64,000 nt of DNA from Bacteroidales bacterium (GCA_017554305.1 JAFZIN010000028.1:1-64000); one strand, 5' to 3'; positions 8,451 to 16,878 are shown, numbered from the stretch's first letter. Numbers and translations are program-made. The notes: generated from the letters alone by a model not told the origin.

Positions 8451-9197
8451 TTACATCATCATGCCGCCACAGACCTGAATAACCTGACCGGAAACGTATG
8501 AAGACATATCACTTGCAAGGAAGAGACAAACGTTTGCAATATCCTCTGGGGTACCGCCTCTGCGCAATGGAATTTTCTTGTACCAATCCTGCTTAACCTC
8601 CTCCGGAAGCTGTGCGGTCATCTCTGTGATAATGAAGCCCGGAGCAACTGCGTTGGCGCGGATTCCTCTTCTTCCCATCTCCTGAGCAATACTCTTTGCA
8701 AGACCAATCATACCGGCCTTTGATGCGGAGTAGTTGCACTGGCTTGCGTTGCCGTGAACTCCTACAACTGAACTCATATTGATGATGGAACCGCATTTCT
8801 GGCTCATCATCACAGGAGTGCAGGCGTGGATGAAGTTGAACGCACTCTTAAGGTTAACTGCCAAAACAGCATCCCACTGCTGCTCTGTCATCTTAATCAT
8901 AAGACCGTCTTTTGTAATACCGGCGTTGTTAACCAGAACGTCTATTCTGCCCATCTCTTTAACAATCTGAGCAACAGCATCATGAGCCTGGTTAAAATCT
9001 GCTGCGTTGGAAGCTATTGCCATAACCTTTACACCGTATGACTCAAGCTCTTTCTTTGTCTGCTCTCCAATCTCATCAATTACAAGATCTGTGAAAGCAA
9101 TGTTTGCGCCTTCGCTTGCAAACTTAATGGCAACTGCTTTGCCAATTCCTCTGGCTGCACCGGTAATGAGAGCAACCTTTCCTTCTAGTAATTTCAT
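8451..9197 (-). CDS. fabG: 3-oxoacyl-[acyl-carrier-protein] reductase
   Basis: A 248-residue short-chain dehydrogenase that reduces 3-oxoacyl-ACP with NADPH in fatty acid elongation. The cofactor motif is TGAARGIGKAVA near residue 14, the NNAG motif is VLVNNAGITKDG, and the catalytic Ser and YxxxK are in SSVVG and NYSASKAG. The ending VSGQVIQVCGGMMM is typical. It lies 72 bp downstream of rimO; the spacer is A/C-rich with repeated AACGCAAAC on the coding strand. Other SDR functions cannot be excluded, but the match to FabG is close. Confidence 0.92.
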   Translation of the reverse strand: MKLLEGKVALITGAARGIGKAVAIKFASEGANIAFTDLVIDEIGEQTKKELESYGVKVMAIASNAADFNQAHDAVAQIVKEMGRIDVLVNNAGITKDGLMIKMTEQQWDAVLAVNLKSAFNFIHACTPVMMSQKCGSIINMSSVVGVHGNASQCNYSASKAGMIGLAKSIAQEMGRRGIRANAVAPGFIITEMTAQLPEEVKQDWYKKIPLRRGGTPEDIANVCLFLASDMSSYVSGQVIQVCGGMMM

Positions 9198-9269
9198 AAT
9201 TTATGCGTTTTTAATTGTTTACACGTTTATGGTTTGTTGGTTTGCGTTTGCGTTAGGGTTAGCGTGCGG

Positions 9270-10619
9270 TTAGGCCAGTGTTGCCGTGAGGTCATAACTG
9301 CTTGCCGATATTATCCTAACGGCCGCAAATTTACCAATTAATCTGCGGGCGTCAAAGTCTGGTTTGTTACTCTGCGGAGTAAGGTCTATTATTATCTGGC
9401 CGTCTACCTCCGGGCTCTCCCTCTGGCTGCGGGCCAGTAAATATCCCTCTTTGTACTCATCTATTATCACCTTTTCTACCCCGCCTACTCTCTTTCTGTT
9501 GTTCTCTAAAGAGATGGTACTCTGGAGTTTCATAAGGGCGTTATAGCGTGCTTTTTTCTCCTTTGGAGTAATAGTATCTGGGTAGTTTTTGGCATCAAAA
9601 GTTCCCTCCTCTTCTGAGTAAGTGAAGGCGCCCAGCATCTCAAAGCGGTTCTTTTTGATAAAGTTAAGAAGCTGCTCAAACTCTTTTTTGCCTTCTCCCG
9701 GGTGGCCCACCATCATTGTGGTTCTGAGTGCAACACCCTTTACAGTGTTACGCAGGTCATCTATAAGGGCCTGAGTTTTAGCAAAATCTACCCCTCTTCT
9801 CATTGTTTTGAGAACCTTTGTGGAGCAGTGCTGCAGAGGAATATCCAAATACTTGCAAACCTTTGGATTCTCTGCCATAACCTTTAGCACATCCTTTGGG
9901 AACTGGGCAGGATAACTGTAATGGATTCTTATCCACTCAATTCCCTTTACGCTGCTCAGTTTTTCTATTAACTGTGCCAGTGCTCTCTTTTTGTAAAGGT
10001 CTAAGCCGTAGTAGGTTGTATCCTGCGCTATGAGAATGAGTTCTCTTACTCCCTGCTTTGCAAGGTTACGCGCCTCCTTAACCAGTGAGGTCATTGGAAC
10101 GGAACGGAACCTGCCTTTAATGAGAGGAATAGCGCAGTAAGAACATTTGCGGTTGCACCCCTCCGCTATCTTAAGATAAGCGTAATGGGATGGTGTTGTA
10201 AGCAGGCGTTTTGCACTGTCTGACTGTGACGGGAGTCCCAGATACGCTGCTACTTTATCCCATTCAAAGGAGCCGAATATAGCATCTACCTCCGGCAGAG
10301 CAGTGGTGAGTTCCTTTCTGTATCTTTCAGAAAGACAGCCGCATACCACAAGTCTTTGAACGTAGCCGTCATTCTTTGCCTTTGCCGCCTTTAAGATCTC
10401 ATCTATAGATTCCTGCTTGGCGTCCTGAATAAAACCACAGGTGTTAATGATTACAGCGTTTGGTCTGCTCTGCTTATAGTCTACATCTTCCGGAATAATC
10501 TGTAAGCCGCCCTCCTTTATGCGGGAGAGCAACTTTTCAGAATCTACACGGTTTTTGGAGCAGCCCATTGTTATGAGCTGCACGCTCTTAATCTTAGATA
10601 ACCCTGTGATTTCCAGCAT
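9270..10619 (-). CDS. rimO: Ribosomal protein S12 methylthiotransferase
   Basis: A 449-residue radical SAM methylthiotransferase that thiomethylates an aspartate of ribosomal protein S12. The N-terminal UPF0004 domain has its three cluster cysteines (MGCSKNRVDSE, NTCGFI, VVCGCLSERY). The radical SAM motif is CNRKCSYCAIP, followed by IKGRFRS. A C-terminal TRAM-type region covers roughly the last 70 residues. It starts 2 bp after the DUF5606 gene. The sequence favours RimO over MiaB because of the EGCNRKCSYCAIPLIKG context. Confidence 0.95.
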   Translation of the reverse strand: MLEITGLSKIKSVQLITMGCSKNRVDSEKLLSRIKEGGLQIIPEDVDYKQSRPNAVIINTCGFIQDAKQESIDEILKAAKAKNDGYVQRLVVCGCLSERYRKELTTALPEVDAIFGSFEWDKVAAYLGLPSQSDSAKRLLTTPSHYAYLKIAEGCNRKCSYCAIPLIKGRFRSVPMTSLVKEARNLAKQGVRELILIAQDTTYYGLDLYKKRALAQLIEKLSSVKGIEWIRIHYSYPAQFPKDVLKVMAENPKVCKYLDIPLQHCSTKVLKTMRRGVDFAKTQALIDDLRNTVKGVALRTTMMVGHPGEGKKEFEQLLNFIKKNRFEMLGAFTYSEEEGTFDAKNYPDTITPKEKKARYNALMKLQSTISLENNRKRVGGVEKVIIDEYKEGYLLARSQRESPEVDGQIIIDLTPQSNKPDFDARRLIGKFAAVRIISASSYDLTATLA

Positions 10620-10621
10620 AA

Positions 10622-11173
10622 TTATACAACCTTTCTAGGAACCTGAGTCTTAGATGGAGCGGCGCTCTTTGCGCTTACCTTTGCACCCTTCTGCTTTGAG
10701 GCCTCTTTTGCCTGCTTTGCAGCTGCGGTCTTTGCACTCTCCTCTTTCTCTGCGGCTTTGGCTGCCTCAGCATCTTCCTCATTTACAAAATCCAATGATG
10801 CAAACTCCTTAAGGCAGTTGTACCACTCAACAACCTTCTTCATGTGTGAAGGGTAGAAACGCTGAGGGTCATAGTTAGGGAAAGCCTTGCCAAAGAACTC
10901 TTTAAGAGCCTCAGGGGTGCTCTTTCCGCTTGGAGCCTTCTCATCTCCAAGAACCTTCTTCATTGCCTCAAAAAGATCCTGAAGTCTTGCATCCTCATCT
11001 GTTGTGAAGATAGATATGTCACTGAGGGCACTCATCTTAGCAGACGGGCCTGCACAAAATCTCTTCTTTGTAATCATAGACTCAAGGATAGCGCCTCTGG
11101 TTGCCTGAGCCACATACGTGAAGAGTCCCTGCTCTCCACTAACCGTAAATACCTTTCCTAAATCTGTACTCAT
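10622..11173 (-). CDS. DUF5606 domain protein
   Basis: A 183-residue protein of a family apparently confined to Bacteroidota. The conserved domain occupies residues 1-130 (VSGEQGLFTYVAQATRGAI, SDISIFTT, FPNYDPQRFYPSHMKK). The C-terminal 45 residues are a low-complexity Ala/Lys/Glu tail that looks disordered and basic. No catalytic motif is visible. It lies between the TerB/DnaJ gene and rimO in what appears to be one transcription unit. Function unknown. Confidence 0.85.
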   Translation of the reverse strand: MSTDLGKVFTVSGEQGLFTYVAQATRGAILESMITKKRFCAGPSAKMSALSDISIFTTDEDARLQDLFEAMKKVLGDEKAPSGKSTPEALKEFFGKAFPNYDPQRFYPSHMKKVVEWYNCLKEFASLDFVNEEDAEAAKAAEKEESAKTAAAKQAKEASKQKGAKVSAKSAAPSKTQVPRKVV

Positions 11174-11271
11174 ATTATTGATTTTTAAGTTATTATTTCT
11201 TGTTTATGTTTCTTTGTTCTTTGCTTTTTAGTTTGCGTTTTGCTTGTTGTTGCGGTTGCGTTGGTTGGGGG

Positions 11272-12057
11272 TTATTTCATGCCTCTTTCCTTTTTTATCT
11301 GGTCGTATGCAGCCTGTATCTTTTTGAACTGCTCTTCCGCGTTCCTCTTTACGTCCTCACCAAGACTCTCAACCTTATCTGGATGGAACTTTACGGCCAG
11401 GCGGCGGTATGCCTTTCTAACCTCCTCATCTGTAGCGTTTCTGTCTATCTCCAGAATCTTATAAGGGTCTACATCTGCCTCATACATACCAATCATACTC
11501 TGTGCATCCTGGTATGAGATGCCCAAATAGGTTGCAATCTTCAGCAGCAGGCTCATCTCCTCTGAGGAGACCTCACCGTCTGCCTTTGCAATGCCGGCAA
11601 GGTAGCCAAAGAGCTGACGCCTCTGGGCAATTGGCATATTAACCTTAATTTGGGCGCAGGCCTCACCAACGTTTATGTTCTTGTCCAGCAGAGACTTAAT
11701 AATCTGAAGAGCCTCTGATACGGCATTCTCTCCAAAGTTTACTCTTATAAACTGCTTAACGTAGTTGAGTTCAGATTTGAGCACTTTGCCGTCTGCCTTC
11801 ATTACTGCAGTGGAGAGAACAAGCATGGAGATTAAGAAGCTGTTACGCTGCTCGCTGTCTGAGTAGTTTCTGTAGCCTGAGCCGCCGCCGTAACCGCCTG
11901 TGGAGTAGCCTCCTCCGGTGTAGTCTGTGCCCTGGCCCAGACGCATGTTGTTGCGGCTGCCATCAATTACAGAGCCAATGGCATAACCCAAAATACCGCC
12001 AATGTAGCCTCCAATGGCCCATCCAACTGCTCCGAATATCCATTTAAATGCTCCCAT
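11272..12057 (-). CDS. TerB-DnaJ fusion protein (DjlA-like co-chaperone)
   Basis: A 261-residue protein in three parts. Residues 1-40 are a glycine-rich hydrophobic anchor (GAVGWAIGGYIGGILGYAIG). After a Gly/Tyr-rich linker, residues about 80-180 form a TerB-like helical domain (LVLSTAVMKADGKV). Residues about 195-261 are a J domain with the HPD motif in LAVKFHPDKVE, which should stimulate an Hsp70. The layout matches DjlA-type membrane-associated co-chaperones. It follows coaE by 21 bp; the 98-bp spacer to the next gene on the coding strand is A/C-rich and poor in G. Confidence 0.9.
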   Translation of the reverse strand: MGAFKWIFGAVGWAIGGYIGGILGYAIGSVIDGSRNNMRLGQGTDYTGGGYSTGGYGGGSGYRNYSDSEQRNSFLISMLVLSTAVMKADGKVLKSELNYVKQFIRVNFGENAVSEALQIIKSLLDKNINVGEACAQIKVNMPIAQRRQLFGYLAGIAKADGEVSSEEMSLLLKIATYLGISYQDAQSMIGMYEADVDPYKILEIDRNATDEEVRKAYRRLAVKFHPDKVESLGEDVKRNAEEQFKKIQAAYDQIKKERGMK

Positions 12058-12078
12058 ACTAGCCTCTGTATTACTTCT

Positions 12079-12684
12079 TTAGATAGTTTTATCTTCAGAT
12101 AGTTGTTCAATTATCTTTTTAACCTGTTCCAAAGTGTTGTTTCCTTCTACGGAAACTATTTCAAAATCTGAGAGAGGACGCCTCTCTTCATCACTCCACT
12201 GGTTGGAGATTCTCTCCAGGGCAGCCTCTCTGCTGCAATTATCTCTCTTTACAACTCTCTCAATTCTAACGGGTAGCGGTGCGGTTACAAGCAGGACTTT
12301 GTCCATAAAACTTTTAACGTACTCGCTCTCCAAAATTACCGCACTCTCAAAACCCACAAGGGGGGCCACTTGTTTTTCCTTCCACTCCTGGAAGTCCTTC
12401 ATTACAAAGGGGTAAACAAATTCCCTTACGGCATCCATAAGCTCCTCATCATTAAAGATTTTGGAGGCCATGGCTTTAAAGTTGGGTTTGCCTGTTTCTT
12501 TATCTTCTATCTCCTTGCCCAGTATCTTTTTCAGGCCGGCAAGGAGTCTTTTGTTCTCTGAGTAGAGTTCTTTGGTGCGGGAGTCTGAATCATAGACCGG
12601 AACTCCCTCACTCTCAAAGAAAGAGCTTATATAACTCTTTCCGGAGCCAATGCCGCCGGTTATTCCCAAAGTTTTAGTTTCCAT
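12079..12684 (-). CDS. coaE: Dephospho-CoA kinase
   Basis: A 201-residue P-loop kinase for the last step of CoA synthesis, phosphorylation of the ribose 3'-OH of dephospho-CoA. The Walker A motif is GITGGIGSGKS at residues 7-17. The CoaE signature regions VYDSDSRTKEL and VLLVTAPLPVRIERVVKRD are present. Length is normal. Its first 11 bp overlap the end of ybbR, suggesting translational coupling. Confidence 0.95.
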   Translation of the reverse strand: METKTLGITGGIGSGKSYISSFFESEGVPVYDSDSRTKELYSENKRLLAGLKKILGKEIEDKETGKPNFKAMASKIFNDEELMDAVREFVYPFVMKDFQEWKEKQVAPLVGFESAVILESEYVKSFMDKVLLVTAPLPVRIERVVKRDNCSREAALERISNQWSDEERRPLSDFEIVSVEGNNTLEQVKKIIEQLSEDKTI

Positions 12685-13669
12685 TGTTCTCCTTTGTAAG
12701 AATAACCCTGTCTACAAACTGAGGCTCAATGCTAATGTTGTAAATAGCTGCAGGAGCGTCTTTTATAATAACCTTACCCTTTGAGGAGGAGGCGCTCTGA
12801 GCCTGATTGTAATCTACTGTGAGAATAATGTCTGCGGCGGAATACTCTTTTTTGTCTGTGTAATCCTGGCGGTAAGTTACCGTAACCTCTGAAGGTACCA
12901 GGAACATTCTCTCCTCTGGCGGAACATTCTCTGCGTGAAGCGGAACGGTCATACTCCTTTCAAAGTAACGTCCCACTTTCTGCTGGTAAATAACCTCATT
13001 TGTTTGGAAGGTGACGCCCGCAATAGGAATGAGATTTACCCCGCCCTGAACGTCACTCTTAAGTCCGTTCTTTATAACTTCTTCTGTTACAACAGAATCT
13101 ATGCCCTTAAGGAGTTCCTCTTTGCCGTGAATCTCAATGGAATCCGGCAGAATTACCGTTCTTCCCATTGCCATATACTGCTGGGCAAAAGAGAAATTTT
13201 TGCTCAGAACAACCGGCACCTTTTTGGATGAAACCTTTGGGAAGATAAAGATTAGAGTATCTTGCGGAAGCCACTCTATGGAGACCGTACCGCTCAGATA
13301 ATCAGATACTTTGTCTTTAAGTACAGAGGTCAGAAGATAAAAGGCGTCTTCTCTGCCCTCCAGAGGTTTGAAATAGGTTGGACTAACCTTAAACTTTAAG
13401 AGGTTGTTGCCGCTAAAGAATTTATGACGCAGTGCGTAAAAGCCAGATGCTGTTCCCTGTACGGCCAGTGAACCCTCAGAGGTAGATTTGAAGGAACGGC
13501 CGTTAAGGGAGGTTTGAGCCTCAACTTTAAAGTGATATACACCCTGGTAGTTGCCCGATAGTTTAAGAACACACCAGACAGCCATAGCAACGAGAAGGGA
13601 TATGACAAATACTATCAAATCCCCTCCGCCTTTTTTATAACCTCCGCTGCTAAGACCAGAGTTTTTCAC
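12674..13669 (-). CDS. YbbR-like domain protein
   Basis: A 331-residue protein with one N-terminal membrane segment (residues 18-38, LIVFVISLLVAMAVWCVLK) and an extracytoplasmic beta-rich part with YbbR-like repeats. In other phyla YbbR proteins relate to the CdaA cyclic-di-AMP cyclase, but no such gene is adjacent here. In Bacteroidota this gene commonly sits between yajC and coaE, as here. Function in this context is unknown. Confidence 0.85.
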   Translation of the reverse strand: MKNSGLSSGGYKKGGGDLIVFVISLLVAMAVWCVLKLSGNYQGVYHFKVEAQTSLNGRSFKSTSEGSLAVQGTASGFYALRHKFFSGNNLLKFKVSPTYFKPLEGREDAFYLLTSVLKDKVSDYLSGTVSIEWLPQDTLIFIFPKVSSKKVPVVLSKNFSFAQQYMAMGRTVILPDSIEIHGKEELLKGIDSVVTEEVIKNGLKSDVQGGVNLIPIAGVTFQTNEVIYQQKVGRYFERSMTVPLHAENVPPEERMFLVPSEVTVTYRQDYTDKKEYSAADIILTVDYNQAQSASSSKGKVIIKDAPAAIYNISIEPQFVDRVILTKENNGN

Positions 13670-13674
13670 GTCTG

Positions 13675-14001
13675 TTACTGCTGTACCTCAGAGAAATCTT
13701 TAACTACGGAATTCTTTGCTACTCTGAGTCTTACGTTAGAGTCAACAACCATAATGATATAGGTGTCCTTTATCTCGTCTACGGTTCCGAATATACCGCC
13801 GGCGGTAACAACCTTATCACCCTTCTTTAATGAATTACGGAATGCCTGCAACTCTTTCTGCTTCTTCTGCTGTGGGCGAATCATCAAAAAGTACATAATT
13901 GCAAAAATGGCTACCATCATAATAATGAAGGTGAATCCGCCGCCGCCCTGCTGAGCCTGACCGCCAGCCTGAGCCTGAAGGAAAATTGTCAAAATGTTCA
14001 T
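13675..14001 (-). CDS. yajC: Preprotein translocase subunit YajC
   Basis: A 108-residue small membrane protein of the Sec holotranslocon. A short N-terminal region precedes a single membrane helix (FTFIIMMVAIFAIMYFLMI), followed by the diagnostic RPQQKKQKE and the cytosolic beta domain GDKVVTAGGIFGTVDEI. SecD/F are not in the window. It lies 18 bp after nusB and 5 bp before ybbR. Confidence 0.95.
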   Translation of the reverse strand: MNILTIFLQAQAGGQAQQGGGGFTFIIMMVAIFAIMYFLMIRPQQKKQKELQAFRNSLKKGDKVVTAGGIFGTVDEIKDTYIIMVVDSNVRLRVAKNSVVKDFSEVQQ

Positions 14002-14019
14002 TGTCTTTATTTTAAATAA

Positions 14020-14967
14020 TTAATCAATTCCACCAATCATACCCTTAGGGTCTTTTACTATCTCGCCGCTGGTGTACATCTCCTTTAACAGTCTGTGCAA
14101 CAGGCCGTTTACAAAGAGGTAACTGCGCGGAGTTGAGTAGTGTTTGGAGAGTTCCACGTACTCGTCTATGGTAACTTTCAGAGGAATGGAAGGGAAGGTC
14201 TTTGCCTCTGCCACACCCATTGCAACAAGCAGCATATCTGAAAGTACGGTACGGCTCATATCCCAGTTCTTCATCTTTTCAGATATCATCTCCGTAAGGT
14301 CATCATAGTTAACCATTACGCTGCCAACAAGTTTTTTGGCAAACTCTTCATCTTCCTTATCTGCAAAGAGTTGAGGAACCTCAATCTCTCCCTTTTCAAT
14401 GTTGTTTTTAAAGTTTTGAATGAGAAGACCCAGGCAGTAACCCAAATCGTCACCCCACCAGATGCAGGCCTCTTCCAGAGCATCCTCCATAACTGCGTAA
14501 CCCTCAATCTCTTCTCTGTAAATGTGCTTGAAAAGATCTATTGCATCTTTCTTTGTTGGGTTCTCCTTTGATATGAATTTCTGGTAATAATCTCTCTTCT
14601 CAACGTTTGCAAAGAGCCCAATTACAGGGATTTCCAGGTTGCTCCAACTAATGCCTTTATTCTTGCACCAGTTAACAAACTTTATGTCTGAATTTACCGC
14701 AACAGTTACGGCGTTGGATACAAACTTCTCCAACTGGGCAATTTTTTCTGCGTTTGGTCTGTATTTACTCTTTTGAGCATTAACCTTATCCAGAGCCACC
14801 AAAGAGAGGGCGGAAGGCAAAAGAGCAAGAAGACAGTATAAATCCCTGGTTTTTTCCAGAGAGGCCATCATCTCTTTTTCTGCAGATTCCACAGCCGTAG
14901 AATCCGTAGATATGCGGCTGTAGAGCTCTTTAAAGGCCTTTACTCGTATCAATGTCCTGCTTATCAT
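14020..14967 (-). CDS. nusB: Transcription antitermination factor NusB (long form)
   Basis: A 315-residue NusB. The canonical protein is about 140 residues; the long form with an N-terminal helical extension is usual in Bacteroidota. The C-terminal NusB fold is recognisable from LVGSVMVNYDDLTEMISEKM through LLVAMGVAEAKTFPSIPLKVTIDEYVELSKHYSTPRSYLFVNGLL (quoted in parts). It should act in rRNA antitermination with NusE. It heads the long minus-strand operon. A TATCTTTG box on the minus strand (14991-14998) lies about 23 bp upstream. Confidence 0.9.
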   Translation of the reverse strand: MISRTLIRVKAFKELYSRISTDSTAVESAEKEMMASLEKTRDLYCLLALLPSALSLVALDKVNAQKSKYRPNAEKIAQLEKFVSNAVTVAVNSDIKFVNWCKNKGISWSNLEIPVIGLFANVEKRDYYQKFISKENPTKKDAIDLFKHIYREEIEGYAVMEDALEEACIWWGDDLGYCLGLLIQNFKNNIEKGEIEVPQLFADKEDEEFAKKLVGSVMVNYDDLTEMISEKMKNWDMSRTVLSDMLLVAMGVAEAKTFPSIPLKVTIDEYVELSKHYSTPRSYLFVNGLLHRLLKEMYTSGEIVKDPKGMIGGID

Positions 14968-15023
14968 TTTAACACAAGTTAATTATTTTACAAAGATAGA
15001 CTATTACCCTTAAAAAAAAAGTT

Positions 15024-15031
15024 TATCTTTG
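15024..15031 (+). promoter_or_regulatory. -7 box TATCTTTG for the PUR gene
   Basis: TATCTTTG matches TAnnTTTG and lies 27 bp before the ATG at 15058. A mirror-image box at 14991-14998 serves nusB, so the 90-bp spacer looks like a divergent promoter region. No -33 TTTG at ideal spacing is visible for either. Confidence 0.4.
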
Positions 15032-15057
15032 CTAACCGAACTTAAAATTATAGAATT

Positions 15058-15426
15058 ATGTATCAAGAGGATTTTGACAATGCCGGATCTCAGGAGAGAA
15101 ATGGAGATGATATCTATTCAAAGCCGGTAAGGGCAGGAAAGAGAACATATTTCTTTGATGTTAAAGCCACAAAGAACAACGATTACTATCTGACTATCAC
15201 AGAGAGCAAGCGCAAAGTGGAGAAAGATGGACGTTTCTCTTATGACAAGCACAAGATTTTCCTTTACAAGGAAGATTTTGAGAAATTCGCAGCCGGGCTT
15301 GAGGAGGTTGTCCAGTATATCAAGGAGAAATGCCCTGTACAGGAGAGAGTCTACGAGCCACAAGATGCTGCTTCTCAGCCATCTGCAGGTAGTGATTTCA
15401 CAGACGTAGACTTTGACAAGCTTTAA
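15058..15426 (+). CDS. PUR-family DNA/RNA-binding protein (DUF3276)
   Basis: A 122-residue bacterial PUR-alpha-like protein. The beta-strand core GKRTYFFDVKATKNNDYYLT and the second half DKHKIFLYKEDFEKFAAGLEEV (in part) match the family, which binds single-stranded nucleic acids. The C-terminal 25 residues are disordered and acidic. It is a single-gene unit with its own promoter and a strong terminator, divergent from nusB. Which nucleic acid it binds is unknown. Confidence 0.9.
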   Translation: MYQEDFDNAGSQERNGDDIYSKPVRAGKRTYFFDVKATKNNDYYLTITESKRKVEKDGRFSYDKHKIFLYKEDFEKFAAGLEEVVQYIKEKCPVQERVYEPQDAASQPSAGSDFTDVDFDKL

Positions 15427-15448
15427 TAGATAATTAGAACCGATTTGA

Positions 15449-15479
15449 TAATCCCCTGCATTGCGCGGGGGATTTTTTT
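15449..15479 (+). terminator. Intrinsic terminator after the PUR gene
   Basis: AATCCCC pairs with GGGGATT across a short loop and is followed by seven T residues, 20-odd bases after the PUR stop codon. Confidence 0.85.
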
Positions 15480-15484
15480 AATAA

Positions 15485-15541
15485 GCCACGCAGTGGCCGG
15501 CCCGTAGGGCCGTATCCCCCTAGAGGGGGTGCAGGGGGTGA
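15485..15541. repeat. Short-hairpin element, copy 1 (CCCC-TAGA-GGGG family)
   Basis: Three perfect hairpins follow one another: GCCAC-GCA-GTGGC (15485-15497), CGGCCC-GTA-GGGCCG (15498-15512) and CCCCC-TAGA-GGGGG (15516-15529), then GGGGTGA (15535-15541). The same order, ending in a CCCC-TAGA-GGGG core and GGGGTGA, recurs at 37177-37247 with different stem sequences. See findings. Confidence 0.7.
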
Positions 15542-15544
15542 AAA

Positions 15545-15602
15545 TGGTACCTCAAAAAAATTTAGCAGTGGCTTTCGCCACTGCTATTTTTTTGAGGTAC
15601 CA
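15545..15602 (-). terminator. Long palindrome serving as tRNA-Cys terminator
   Basis: Arms 15545-15572 and 15577-15602 are complementary over 26 bp apart from two extra T residues in the left arm, with loop TTTC. On the minus strand it lies at the 3' end of tRNA-Cys: a GC-rich inner stem GCAGTGGC-GAAA-GCCACTGC followed by AAATTTTTTT. The outermost bases duplicate, inverted, the tRNA 3' end (TGGTACCTCA). Confidence 0.75.
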
Positions 15603-15665
15603 AGCAGAATCGAACTGCTGTACGCGGTTTTGCAGACCGCTGCCTAGCCACTCGGCCATGGTACC
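15595..15665 (-). tRNA. tRNA-Cys (anticodon GCA)
   Basis: On the minus strand the cloverleaf reads: acceptor GGTACCA pairing with TGGTACC, a D arm with GCC/GGC, anticodon stem GCGGT/ACCGC with loop CTGCAAA (anticodon GCA), and T arm AGCAG-TTCGATT-CTGCT. The discriminator base is T (U73), as expected for cysteine. CCA is not encoded. It lies 31 bp after the RlmI-like gene on the same strand and could be co-transcribed with it. Confidence 0.95.
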
Positions 15666-15696
15666 AATTGGGAGTGCAAAGATATAAAAAATTCTC

Positions 15697-16878
15697 TTAT
15701 TCTACATACAGCACCAGACCTTTCAGATACTCGCCCTCCGGATGGCATATATTTACCGGATGGTCAGCCGGTTGGGTGAGGCGGTGCAATATTCTCACCT
15801 TGCGGCGGCACTGGGCTGCGGCAGAGAAGACCGCAAGTGCAAAATCTATCTTGTCTACCACCTGTGAGCAGCTGAAAGTGAAGATGATACCCCCTTTTGC
15901 AACCTTCTCAATAGCCATGGCGTTCAGTTTGCGGTAGGCTCTGAGAGCGTTAGGCTTTGCGCTGAGGTGTTTTGCAAAAGCAGGAGGGTCTACAATCATC
16001 AGTTGATATTTCCCCTTCTCCACATCTTTAAGATAGTCTATTGCGTCTGTGCAGATGCTCTCTGTGTTGCTGGTAAAACCGTTAAGTATTAGGTTGTTAG
16101 CGCAGGCATCTATTGCAGTCTGAGAGGAATCTACAGAGGTGCAGGAGAGTGCTCCGCCTTTAAGGGCGTAAACAGAAAAGCCGCCGGTATAGCAGAAGAG
16201 GTTGAGCACGTTCTTGCCTTCTGCATAGCGTTTTACAAGCTCACGGTTATCTCTCTGGTCCAAAAAGAAGCCGGTCTTCTGCCCCTTCTCCCAATCTACA
16301 AAGAACTTGCAGCCGTTCTCAACTACCTCAATCTGAGTAGGATGTGACGGGTTCTTCTTGTAGAGGTAATCATCATCTCCCTTAAAGGTTCCAATCTGGG
16401 TAGATTTGGAATAGACTGCAGTAATTCTATCGCGGAGGAGAGTTACAATTGCCTGGGCAATCTCACTTCTGCTGTTGTACATTCCGGCAGAGTGAGTCTG
16501 CATTACAGCGGTGTCTTTATAGATGTCTATTATAAGGCCGGGCAGATAATCTCCCTCTCCGTGAACAAGGCGGAAGCAGTTGGTGTTTTTGCTGTCTAAC
16601 ATCTTCTCTCTGAGTTGGTAAGCAGATGTCAGGCGTTCCTTCCAGAACTCAAGGTCTATCTCCTCTTTCTTCCAGGTGAGCATCCTAACCATAATGGAGC
16701 CCTCCTGGTAGTGTCCCCTGCCCAGGAAAGATTTTTCTTTGGAGTAAACGTCTACTACATCTCCGTTCTGCGGGTTGCCCTCCGTTTTGTCTACGGCACC
16801 GGAGAAGACCCACGGATGGAATCTTAGAAGTGACTGATCCTTACCCTTTTTGAGAAATATCTTCTTCTCTTTTATCAT
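15697..16878 (-). CDS. Class I SAM-dependent rRNA methyltransferase (RlmI-like)
   Basis: A 393-residue protein with an N-terminal PUA-like RNA-binding domain (HPWVFSGAVDKTEG) and a C-terminal Rossmann methyltransferase. Visible motifs are FLDQRDNR, VLNLFCYTGGFSVYAL (SAM-binding), and LMIVDPPAFAKH, with a cysteine in TFSCSQVV, the pattern of the RlmI family that makes 5-methylcytosine in 23S rRNA. The exact target base is not proven. It starts right after the exonuclease-like gene (gap 1 bp) and precedes tRNA-Cys. Confidence 0.9.
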   Translation of the reverse strand: MIKEKKIFLKKGKDQSLLRFHPWVFSGAVDKTEGNPQNGDVVDVYSKEKSFLGRGHYQEGSIMVRMLTWKKEEIDLEFWKERLTSAYQLREKMLDSKNTNCFRLVHGEGDYLPGLIIDIYKDTAVMQTHSAGMYNSRSEIAQAIVTLLRDRITAVYSKSTQIGTFKGDDDYLYKKNPSHPTQIEVVENGCKFFVDWEKGQKTGFFLDQRDNRELVKRYAEGKNVLNLFCYTGGFSVYALKGGALSCTSVDSSQTAIDACANNLILNGFTSNTESICTDAIDYLKDVEKGKYQLMIVDPPAFAKHLSAKPNALRAYRKLNAMAIEKVAKGGIIFTFSCSQVVDKIDFALAVFSAAAQCRRKVRILHRLTQPADHPVNICHPEGEYLKGLVLYVE

